Positions 42,282 through 48,013 of a stretch of 48,013 nucleotides of DNA are shown piece after piece. The notes under the pieces were generated by a model that searched no databases, was not told the origin of the DNA, and saw nothing but the letters and a program-made list of their open reading frames with translations. Source of the DNA: Leptothrix sp. (in: b-proteobacteria) (lineage in GTDB: Bacteria; Pseudomonadota; Gammaproteobacteria; Burkholderiales; Burkholderiaceae_C); contig PNKV01000026.1 in NCBI GenBank assembly GCA_013822685.1, positions 1-48,013 on the forward strand. The letters run 5' to 3'. A program made the translations under genes and the position numbers. Every line of letters starts with the position of its first letter. Positions within the stretch are counted from its first letter, which is position 1.

Positions 42282-42320
42282 AAAAAACCGGACGGCCAGT
42301 ATAAAACTGAGCATCCGGTT
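42282..42320 (-). terminator. Terminator after rpsQ
   Basis: On the minus strand AACCGGA (42320-42314) pairs with TCCGGTT (42292-42286), followed by a run of six T residues. The 21-base loop contains a further small hairpin, CAGT/ACTG. It closes the ribosomal transcript about 70 bases after the rpsQ stop. Confidence 0.75.
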
Positions 42321-42389
42321 CTCATGCCGGCAACCGCAGGTCACCCTGCTGCTGCCATGCCTGGCTTTCGCCAGCGATGGATCAAGCGA

Positions 42390-42671
42390 TCAGACCGCGC
42401 GGGCCTTTTCCACCAAGCGGGTCACAGCCCAGGCCTTGGTCTTGGAAACGGGACGCGTTTCGCTGATCTCGACCACGTCACCGATGTGGAACTCATTGTT
42501 CTCATCGTGGGCGTGGTACTTGCGCGAGTGGGCCACGATCTTGCCGTAGAGCTCGTGCTTGGCACGGCGCTCGACGAGCACGGTCACGGTCTTGGCGCGC
42601 GCATCGCTGACCACGCGACCCACCAGGGTGCGCGTGTTCTTGACTTGCGTCGTTGCTTGAGCTTCCGTCAT
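42390..42671 (-). CDS. rpsQ: 30S ribosomal protein S17
   Basis: Primary 16S rRNA-binding protein of 93 residues with the OB fold. [21 protein letters not shown] and the loop [15 protein letters not shown] are diagnostic. Its start overlaps the rpmC stop by four bases (ATGA). It is the last gene of this cluster: rplN, which follows rpsQ in E. coli (as first gene of the spc operon), is absent here; a terminator and then a peroxiredoxin gene come next. Confidence 0.97.
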   Translation of the reverse strand: MTEAQATTQVKNTRTLVGRVVSDARAKTVTVLVERRAKHELYGKIVAHSRKYHAHDENNEFHIGDVVEISETRPVSKTKAWAVTRLVEKARAV

Positions 42672-42871
42672 TTGGCTGCTCCTTCTTTCTTCTTCTGGGT
42701 CAGAATCGTCTTGACACGGGCGATGTCGCGACGGGTCTTCTTCAGAGCAGAGTGGTCATTGAGCTGCTGAGTTGCTTTTTGCATGCGCATGTTGAAGTGC
42801 GCTTTCAGCAGTTCTTTGACTTCGGTTTCGAGTGCGGCCACATCTTTGGCGCGCAGTTCAGAGGCGTTCAT
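42668..42871 (-). CDS. rpmC: 50S ribosomal protein L29
   Basis: Small helical-hairpin protein of 67 residues near the peptide exit tunnel, beside L23. The sequence [20 protein letters not shown] and the C-terminal DIARVKTIL are typical. AAAGGAAAAG stands before ATG 42871, so the upstream GTG-type extension to 42895 is rejected. It follows rplP by 24 bases and overlaps rpsQ by four. Confidence 0.96.
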   Translation of the reverse strand: MNASELRAKDVAALETEVKELLKAHFNMRMQKATQQLNDHSALKKTRRDIARVKTILTQKKKEGAAK

Positions 42872-42895
42872 ATGCTTCTTTTCCTTTGCGACCAA

Positions 42896-43312
42896 TTAAG
42901 AGCCGATCATGCGCGTGACGAATGTCGTGCGCAGAGGCAGTTTGGCGGACGCGAGCTGGAAGGCTTCGCGGGCCAGTTCCTCGGGAACCCCGTGGATTTC
43001 GTAGAGCACCTTGCCGGGCTGAATTTCAGCGACGTAGTACTCAACGCTACCCTTACCATTACCCATCCGCACTTCTGCGGGCTTCTGGGAGATTGGCTTG
43101 TCCGGGAAGATGCGGATCCAGATGCGGCCGCCACGCTTGACGTGACGCGAAATGGCACGACGTGCAGCTTCGATCTGACGGGCCGTCAGGCGACCACGTT
43201 CAGTGGCCTTCAGACCGAATTCGCCGAACGCAACGGTGGCGCCACGGGTGGCAACACCCGTGTTGCGACCCTTGTGTTCCTTGCGGAACTTGCGACGATT
43301 AGGTTGCAACAT
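42896..43312 (-). CDS. rplP: 50S ribosomal protein L16
   Basis: Component of the A-site region of the large subunit, 138 residues. It has the N-terminal [12 protein letters not shown] and the conserved [14 protein letters not shown] and [15 protein letters not shown] blocks. The hydroxylated Arg of E. coli L16 has its counterpart in the last block. The start is two bases after the rpsC stop, with a ribosome-binding site inside the end of rpsC. Confidence 0.98.
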   Translation of the reverse strand: MLQPNRRKFRKEHKGRNTGVATRGATVAFGEFGLKATERGRLTARQIEAARRAISRHVKRGGRIWIRIFPDKPISQKPAEVRMGNGKGSVEYYVAEIQPGKVLYEIHGVPEELAREAFQLASAKLPLRTTFVTRMIGS

Positions 43313-43314
43313 GT

Positions 43315-44193
43315 TTATTCTCCTTTCGCTTCAGCAGGAGCAGCCGGAGCAGCGACCTTGCGGACGCGCTTGGCAGCACCAGCATCAGCGGGCTTGTCAC
43401 CACCTTCGGGGGCAGCGGCAGCACCCGGCGCGCCATCAGCGCGAGGGGCACCACGTGTTGCACCACGTGAAGGGGGGCGGCGGTCGTTGGGGCGGTCACT
43501 GCGGGGACGGCGGTTGCGGCGGTCGTCTTCACGATCCTCGCCCTTGACCACCGGTGCGTCGCCATTCGGCAGACGGTCACCCTTGTAGACCCACACCTTC
43601 ACACCGATCACACCGTAGGTGGTCTGTGCTTCAGAGAAGCCGTAGTCGATGTCAGCACGCAGGGTGTGAAGTGGAACGCGACCTTCGCGGTACCACTCGG
43701 TACGTGCGATTTCGATGCCGTTCAGACGACCTGCCGACATGATCTTGATGCCCAGGGCACCCAGACGCATGGCGTTTTGCATGGCGCGCTTCATGGCGCG
43801 GCGGAACATGATCCGCTTTTCCAATTGCTGCGTGATCGAATCCGAGATCAGTTGAGCATCGATTTCAGGCTTGCGCACTTCTTCGATGTTCACTGCCACA
43901 GGACAGCCCAGGCGCTTGGCCAGTTCAATCTTGAGGTTCTCGATGTCTTCGCCCTTCTTGCCGATCACCACGCCCGGACGAGCCGAGAAAATGGTGATGC
44001 GTGCGCTCTTGGCGGGACGCTCGATCAGGATGCGCGACACGGCGGCATTCTTCAGTTTCTTCTTGAGGTACTCACGCACGCCCAAGTCTTCAGCCAACAT
44101 TTTGCTGAAGTTGCGGTTGCTCGCATACCAGCGTGATGACCAATTGCGGGTCACCGCCAGGCGGAAACCGGTTGGATGGATTTTTTGTCCCAT
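43315..44193 (-). CDS. rpsC: 30S ribosomal protein S3, with long C-terminal tail
   Basis: mRNA-entry-site protein with helicase-related role, 292 residues. The KH domain ([21 protein letters not shown]) and the C-terminal S3 domain ([27 protein letters not shown]) are intact. Beyond about residue 215 it carries an extra low-complexity tail of about 75 residues rich in Arg/Asp and then Ala/Pro/Gly. E. coli S3 has 233 residues; tails of this type are seen in Burkholderiales. The tail is probably disordered. It lies ten bases after rplV. Confidence 0.97.
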   Translation of the reverse strand: MGQKIHPTGFRLAVTRNWSSRWYASNRNFSKMLAEDLGVREYLKKKLKNAAVSRILIERPAKSARITIFSARPGVVIGKKGEDIENLKIELAKRLGCPVAVNIEEVRKPEIDAQLISDSITQQLEKRIMFRRAMKRAMQNAMRLGALGIKIMSAGRLNGIEIARTEWYREGRVPLHTLRADIDYGFSEAQTTYGVIGVKVWVYKGDRLPNGDAPVVKGEDREDDRRNRRPRSDRPNDRRPPSRGATRGAPRADGAPGAAAAPEGGDKPADAGAAKRVRKVAAPAAPAEAKGE

Positions 44194-44203
44194 GGTTTGC
44201 CTT

Positions 44204-44533
44204 TTAGTTACCCACGGTCACATAGATGTGGCAAGTTGGCTTGCTGATGCGGTTGCCGCGGCCTTTGGCCCGTGCGGTGAAACGCTTCAGCGTGGTGCCT
44301 TGCTCCACATAAATGGTCTTGACCTTCAGTTCATCGATGTCGGCGCCGTCATTGTGCTCGGCGTTCGCGATTGCGGACTCCAGGGCCTTCTTGATGATGC
44401 CGGCGGCCTTCTTTTGAGTGAAGGTCAGGATGTTCAGGGCTTGATCGACTTTCTTGCCGCGAATCAGGTCAGCCACCAGGCGACCTTTGTCGCATGAGAG
44501 CCGAACGCCGCGAACGATTGCTTTGGTTTCCAT
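44204..44533 (-). CDS. rplV: 50S ribosomal protein L22
   Basis: Exit-tunnel protein of 109 residues, with [26 protein letters not shown] at the N-terminus and the extended tunnel loop near [22 protein letters not shown]. The hairpin Arg/Lys-rich loop associated with macrolide response in other bacteria looks ordinary. ATG 44533 is correct; the frame opens far upstream to 44722 inside rpsS, which is a shadow. Confidence 0.97.
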   Translation of the reverse strand: METKAIVRGVRLSCDKGRLVADLIRGKKVDQALNILTFTQKKAAGIIKKALESAIANAEHNDGADIDELKVKTIYVEQGTTLKRFTARAKGRGNRISKPTCHIYVTVGN

Positions 44534-44544
44534 CGTCGGGCTCC

Positions 44545-44820
44545 TTACTTCTTGGCTTTCTTGTCGCCTGGGTGACCCTTGAACGTACGGGTCAGGGCGA
44601 ACTCGCCGAGCTTGTGGCCAACCATCTGGTCGGTCACGTACACAGGCACGTGTTGCTTGCCGTTGTGCACGGCAATCGTCAAGCCAATGAACTCGGGCAG
44701 GATCGTAGAACGACGCGACCAAGTCTTGATGGGCTTCTTGTCCTTGATGGCAGCAGCCTTGTCGACCTTGGCCGACAGGTGGTGGTCAACGAAAGGACCT
44801 TTTTTAAGAGAACGAGCCAT
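44545..44820 (-). CDS. rpsS: 30S ribosomal protein S19
   Basis: Head-domain protein of 91 residues that works with S13. [19 protein letters not shown] at the N-terminus, [23 protein letters not shown] and the C-terminal [24 protein letters not shown] are diagnostic. It lies 13 bases after rplB and 11 before rplV. Confidence 0.98.
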   Translation of the reverse strand: MARSLKKGPFVDHHLSAKVDKAAAIKDKKPIKTWSRRSTILPEFIGLTIAVHNGKQHVPVYVTDQMVGHKLGEFALTRTFKGHPGDKKAKK

Positions 44821-44833
44821 TTCAGCCTACCTC

Positions 44834-45658
44834 TTACTTCTTGCGACGCGAAACGATGAACGTTTGCGTGCGCTTGTTGTTGCGGGTGCGATAGCCCTTC
44901 GTCATGGTGTTCCATGGGGACACCGGGACTTGACCTTCGCCCGTGCGGCCTTCGCCACCACCGTGCGGGTGATCCACTGGGTTCATGGCAACGCCACGAA
45001 CCGTTGGGCGGATGCCCTTCCAGCGGATGGCACCGGCCTTGCCGTATTGGCGCAGGCTGTGCTCTTCGTTGCTCACTTCACCCAAGGTGGCGCGGCATTC
45101 GACGTGGATCCGGCGAACTTCACCCGAGCGCAGGCGGACCTGAGCGTAGGTGCCTTCGCGGGCCATCAGCACAGCGGAAGTGCCGGCGGAACGCGCGATT
45201 TGCGCACCCTTGCCAGGCATCATCTCGATGCAGTGGATGGTGGAACCCACGGGGATGTTGCGGATGGGCAGCGTGTTGCCAGCCTTGATGGGGGCTTCAG
45301 AGCCACTCATCACGGTAGCGCCAGCAACCAGACCACGGGGAGCGATGATGTAACGACGTTCGCCGTCGGCATAGCACACCAGTGCGATGTGAGCCGTGCG
45401 GTTGGGATCGTACTCAATGGTCTCGACCTTCGCGGGGATGCCATCCTTGTTACGGACGAAATCGACCACGCGGTAGTGTTGCTTGTGGCCACCGCCACGA
45501 TGGCGGATGGTGATGTGACCGTTGTTGTTACGGCCAGCATTCTGGATTTGCGGTTCCAGCAAAGGCGCATGGGGCTTGCCCTTGTGCAGATGCTTGTGAA
45601 CCACCTTGACGACGCCACGGCGACCGGGCGAGGTTGGTTTGACTTTAACGACAGCCAT
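44834..45658 (-). CDS. rplB: 50S ribosomal protein L2
   Basis: Peptidyl-transferase-adjacent protein of 274 residues. Signatures include [23 protein letters not shown] and the C-terminal [21 protein letters not shown], containing the conserved His needed for peptidyl transfer. It lies two bases after rplW. Confidence 0.98.
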   Translation of the reverse strand: MAVVKVKPTSPGRRGVVKVVHKHLHKGKPHAPLLEPQIQNAGRNNNGHITIRHRGGGHKQHYRVVDFVRNKDGIPAKVETIEYDPNRTAHIALVCYADGERRYIIAPRGLVAGATVMSGSEAPIKAGNTLPIRNIPVGSTIHCIEMMPGKGAQIARSAGTSAVLMAREGTYAQVRLRSGEVRRIHVECRATLGEVSNEEHSLRQYGKAGAIRWKGIRPTVRGVAMNPVDHPHGGGEGRTGEGQVPVSPWNTMTKGYRTRNNKRTQTFIVSRRKK

Positions 45659-45660
45659 GA

Positions 45661-45975
45661 TTACGCAGCCTCCCCGGAGAAGTTCAGCTCTTGACCGTCC
45701 TTGAGGGCAACATAGGCCTTCTTGACATGGTCACGGCGACCGACACGGCCACCGAAGCGCTTGGTCTTGCCCTTCTGGTTGAGCACTTGCACAGACTTGA
45801 CTTCGACCTTGAACAGCAGCTCAACAGCAGCTTTGATCTCGGGCTTGGTCGCATCGCGCACGACTTTGAACAGCACCTGGCCGCGTTCTTCAGCAGCAGC
45901 CGTGGCCTTTTCAGACACGATCGGCGCAACCAGAACCTTCAGCAGGCGGCTTTCATCGAATTTGAGGATGCTCAT
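45661..45975 (-). CDS. rplW: 50S ribosomal protein L23
   Basis: Exit-site docking protein for trigger factor and SRP, 104 residues. [16 protein letters not shown] and [19 protein letters not shown] are typical. The start overlaps the rplD stop by four bases (ATGA), giving coupling. Confidence 0.97.
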   Translation of the reverse strand: MSILKFDESRLLKVLVAPIVSEKATAAAEERGQVLFKVVRDATKPEIKAAVELLFKVEVKSVQVLNQKGKTKRFGGRVGRRDHVKKAYVALKDGQELNFSGEAA

Positions 45976-46592
45976 GCGAACATCTCCTTGAGCTTGTCGA
46001 TCGCGCCCTTGGTCACGAGCACCTTTTTGTAGTGCACCAATGACAGGGGATCGGCGTAACGCGGCTCGACCACCAACACGTTGGGCAGATTGCGCGCGGC
46101 GAGGAACAAGTTCTCGTCGATTTCGTCGGCAATCACCAGCACGTGGTCGAGGTTCAGGGCCTTCAGCTTGGCAGCCAGCAGCTTGGTCTTGGGGGCATCG
46201 ATCGAAATCGAGTCCACCACGGACAGGCGGCCTTCGCGGGCCAACTGCGAGAAGATCGCGGCCATACCGGCGCGATACATCTTCTTGTTGACCTTGTGGC
46301 TGAAGTTTTCGTCAGGGCTGTTCGGGAAAATCCGACCACCGCCACGCCACAGGGGCGAGGAGGACATACCAGCGCGAGCGCGACCGGTGCCTTTTTGGCG
46401 CCAGGGCTTCTTCGTGGTGTGCTTGACGACGGCGCGGTCCTTCTGGGCGCGGGTACCTTGGCGGGCGTTGGCTTGATAAGCCACGACCACCTGGTGCACC
46501 AGGGCTTCGTTGTATTCGCGGCCGAACACGGTGTCAGGAGCGTCCACTTTGGAAGTGGCCTGACCTTGTTCGTTCAGGAGCTCGAGCTGCAT
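45972..46592 (-). CDS. rplD: 50S ribosomal protein L4
   Basis: Large-subunit protein of 206 residues; in E. coli it is also the autogenous repressor of the S10 operon. [35 protein letters not shown] and the C-terminal [15 protein letters not shown] are diagnostic. The start overlaps the rplC stop by one base (TGATG). Whether L4 regulates this split operon through a leader is not known. Confidence 0.98.
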   Translation of the reverse strand: MQLELLNEQGQATSKVDAPDTVFGREYNEALVHQVVVAYQANARQGTRAQKDRAVVKHTTKKPWRQKGTGRARAGMSSSPLWRGGGRIFPNSPDENFSHKVNKKMYRAGMAAIFSQLAREGRLSVVDSISIDAPKTKLLAAKLKALNLDHVLVIADEIDENLFLAARNLPNVLVVEPRYADPLSLVHYKKVLVTKGAIDKLKEMFA

Positions 46593-47266
46593 CAGTTGGC
46601 TCCTTTCTTGACCTTGACCTTGACGGCAGGGCGAACGGTGACGAAGCCACCCTTCGAACCCGGCACAGCGCCTCGGACCAGCAGCAGTTGACGGGCTTCG
46701 TCAACGCGCACGATGTCGAGGTTTTGCGTGGTCACGGTGTCGTCGCCGAGGTGGCCCGACATCTTCTTGCCTGGGAACACGCGGCCAGGATCTTGCGCCA
46801 TCGAGATCGAGCCGGGCACGTTGTGCGAACGGCTGTTACCGTGCGACGCGCGCTGCGAACCGAAGTGGTGACGCTTGATGGTGCCGGTGAAGCCCTTACC
46901 GATCGAGGTGCCTTGCACGTCGATTTTTTGGCCGACCTGGAACAGGGCGGACACGGCAATAGCGGCGCCAGCCTTGTATTCGGCGGCGATTTCCGGGGTG
47001 ACGGGGAACTCTTTGATGACTTCCACACCTTCCACACCCGCCTTGGCGAGGTGGCCAGCTTCTGGCTTGGTTACGCGCGATGCTTTGCGCGAACCGAATG
47101 CCAGTTGCAAGGCGGTGTAGCCGTCAGTCTCAACGGTTTTGATCTGGGTCACGCGGTTGTTGGACACGTCGAGCACTGTCACAGGCACGGCATCGCCGTC
47201 GTCTGTGTAAATGCGCATCATGCCCACCTTGCGGCCCAGCAATCCGAGGCGATTGCTAAGACTCAT
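46592..47266 (-). CDS. rplC: 50S ribosomal protein L3
   Basis: Early-assembly 23S rRNA-binding protein of 224 residues. [18 protein letters not shown] at the N-terminus and the loop [21 protein letters not shown] are diagnostic, including the Gln that PrmB methylates in E. coli. GGAG lies before ATG 47266; the extension to 47287 is rejected. It is the first gene after a terminator and a sigma70-like promoter, so it heads its own transcription unit. Confidence 0.98.
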   Translation of the reverse strand: MSLSNRLGLLGRKVGMMRIYTDDGDAVPVTVLDVSNNRVTQIKTVETDGYTALQLAFGSRKASRVTKPEAGHLAKAGVEGVEVIKEFPVTPEIAAEYKAGAAIAVSALFQVGQKIDVQGTSIGKGFTGTIKRHHFGSQRASHGNSRSHNVPGSISMAQDPGRVFPGKKMSGHLGDDTVTTQNLDIVRVDEARQLLLVRGAVPGSKGGFVTVRPAVKVKVKKGAN

Positions 47267-47406
47267 GGTTTTTCTCCAGCCCCACATAGAGGCCTTTTAC
47301 ACAAGCCCGACATCGATTGGCCGGGCTGACTTAAGAATAGTGGCTAGGCAAGAATTTGCCTGACCACCATAAATTCTTCCCACCAACAAAGGCGGAAAAG
47401 CCTGCG
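47267..47406 (-). promoter_or_regulatory. 5' untranslated leader of rplC with a hairpin
   Basis: About 130 bases between the predicted promoter and rplC. It holds the stem-loop AGGCAA/TTGCCT at 47346-47361, with a four-base loop. It could be a ribosomal-protein feedback site, but no known leader type is recognised. Confidence 0.4.
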
Positions 47407-47435
47407 AGTATAGCAATGTGCTGCGGGTTACGCAA
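47407..47435 (-). promoter_or_regulatory. Sigma70-type promoter of the rplC operon
   Basis: On the minus strand TTGCGT (47435-47430), a spacer of exactly 17 bases and TATACT (47412-47407) match the sigma70 consensus well (-35 TTGACA, -10 TATAAT). It lies between the rpsJ terminator and rplC, 141 bases upstream of the start codon. Confidence 0.8.
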
Positions 47436-47457
47436 CAAGCTGGTTTCCGCAGGTATT

Positions 47458-47481
47458 AAAAAACCGCTCCGAAGAGCGGTT
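47458..47481 (-). terminator. Intrinsic terminator after rpsJ
   Basis: On the minus strand AACCGCTC, a TTCG tetraloop and GAGCGGTT form a perfect eight-base stem followed by a run of T residues. It lies 38 bases after the rpsJ stop and immediately upstream of the rplC promoter. Confidence 0.92.
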
Positions 47482-47518
47482 TCTCGTGAGCCACACCTCC
47501 CGGAAGGAGGCGCCGCCA

Positions 47519-47830
47519 TCACTGCAGCTTGATTTCGACGTCCACGCCAGCCGGCAGGTCGAGCTTCATCAGGGCGTCAACCGTCTTGTCGGTTGGGTCC
47601 ACGATGTCCATCAGACGCTGGTGGGTGCGGATTTCGAACTGGTCGCGCGACGTCTTGTTGACGTGTGGCGAACGCAGGATGTCGAAACGTTGCAGGCGGG
47701 TCGGCAGGGGCACGGGGCCCTTGACGATCGCGCCAGTGCGCTTGGCGGTTTCAACGATTTCAGCCGACGATTGGTCAATCAGCTTGTAGTCAAACGCCTT
47801 CAGGCGGATGCGGATCTTTTGTTGTGCCAT
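47519..47830 (-). CDS. rpsJ: 30S ribosomal protein S10 / NusE
   Basis: Small-subunit head protein of 103 residues that also serves as the NusE antitermination factor. [21 protein letters not shown] at the N-terminus (with one variation) and the loop [22 protein letters not shown] are diagnostic. It lies about 65 bases after the tuf stop. A terminator separates it from rplC, so it is probably co-transcribed with tuf rather than with the rest of the S10 cluster. Confidence 0.98.
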   Translation of the reverse strand: MAQQKIRIRLKAFDYKLIDQSSAEIVETAKRTGAIVKGPVPLPTRLQRFDILRSPHVNKTSRDQFEIRTHQRLMDIVDPTDKTVDALMKLDLPAGVDVEIKLQ

Positions 47831-47851
47831 GACGGCTCCTTAAACAGAGAG

Positions 47852-47892
47852 ATGACGCCCACCCAGCCAGAGGCCGGACGGGCACACGTCAT
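47852..47892. repeat. Imperfect hairpin in the tuf-rpsJ intercistronic gap
   Basis: ATGACG (47852-47857) pairs with CGTCAT (47887-47892), and inside it GCCC pairs with GGGC. No T-run follows on the minus strand, so it does not look like a terminator; an mRNA processing or stability element is possible. Confidence 0.35.
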
Positions 47893-47895
47893 GAA

Positions 47896-48013
47896 TTACG
47901 CGAGGATCTTGGCAACCACGCCGGCGCCGACGGTGCGACCGCCTTCACGGATGGCGAAACGCAGACCTTCTTCCATGGCGATGGGGTTGATCAGCTTGAC
48001 GGTGATCGACACG
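47896..48013 (-). CDS. tuf: Elongation factor Tu, C-terminal fragment
   Basis: The last 38 codons and the stop of a gene cut by the right edge. The peptide [19 protein letters not shown] followed by [15 protein letters not shown] is the invariant C-terminus of EF-Tu (domain III), which carries aminoacyl-tRNA to the ribosome. Position before rpsJ is the usual one for one of two tuf copies in proteobacteria. Only this part can be checked. Confidence 0.97.

Noticed and set aside
47346..47361. Hairpin before rplC as an intrinsic terminator
   Set aside because: There is no T-run after it on the minus strand and it lies downstream of a good promoter; a leader element is more likely.

Overview
The window reads as about 48 kb of high-GC chromosome from a betaproteobacterium of the order Burkholderiales, in the broad Comamonadaceae or Rubrivivax/Aquabacterium neighbourhood. 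This rests on the ribosomal gene order, the rpoN-lptB-lptA cluster, malate synthase G beside a LysR regulator, a PEP-CTERM protein and the general look of the proteins. The species cannot be fixed from sequence alone. Coding density is high. I saw no insertion sequences, phage genes, CRISPR arrays, tRNA or rRNA genes, and nothing compositionally foreign.

Layout. 1-9.4 kb holds envelope and RNA housekeeping. The start of an unidentified gene leaves the left edge, and rsmE faces a THUMP-type RNA methyltransferase. A long leftward run follows: argS, a SPOR protein, dsbA, lptA, lptB, rpoN, a DUF599 protein and the methyltransferase. 9.5-13.5 kb is a patchwork: a Ser/Thr kinase fused to a cyclic-nucleotide-binding-like domain, a PEP-CTERM protein, a PsiF-repeat protein, a DUF2214 membrane protein and a LysR regulator divergent from glcB. 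13.7-18.2 kb holds glcB with a textbook terminator, then a lipoprotein gene translationally coupled to a DUF4105/Lnb_N protein. 18.7-23.1 kb is a four-gene exported-protein operon (DUF4331, small lipoprotein, TPR protein, HupE/UreJ-like membrane protein). 23.2-26.2 kb matches the ybhP-clsB-ybhN phospholipid operon. 26.2-34.9 kb is lipid catabolism: fadH, a YecA-like protein, then a leftward cluster of acyl-CoA dehydrogenase, APH-type kinase, histidine-phosphatase-fold protein, alpha/beta hydrolase and SDR, with a LysR gene upstream. 35-39.7 kb has corA, an MFS permease, a hybrid sensor kinase and a LuxR-type regulator. 39.8-42.2 kb has aroG with an attenuator, a DUF962 protein and a peroxiredoxin. 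42.4-48 kb is the S10-type ribosomal cluster from rpsQ back to the 3' end of tuf.

How the genes work together. The acyl-CoA dehydrogenase and small-molecule kinase pair is the split bacterial form of the domain pair fused in human ACAD10/ACAD11, and resembles LvaA/LvaC of levulinate catabolism. It suggests a route for hydroxy-acyl-CoA breakdown, next to fadH. aroG appears to be controlled by transcription attenuation: a 24-codon leader peptide rich in Phe, Tyr and Trp precedes a perfect intrinsic terminator. The ribosomal cluster is cut into separate units: a terminator and then a strong sigma70-like promoter lie between rpsJ and rplC, and a terminator follows rpsQ, where rplN is absent. A LysR-type operator with three near-identical half-sites lies between the LysR gene and glcB.

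The most interesting items for follow-up are the aroG attenuator, the ACAD/kinase/phosphatase cluster with an atypical phosphatase active site, the DUF4331-HupE operon, and the intrinsic terminator buried in the signal-peptide codons of the DUF4105 gene.
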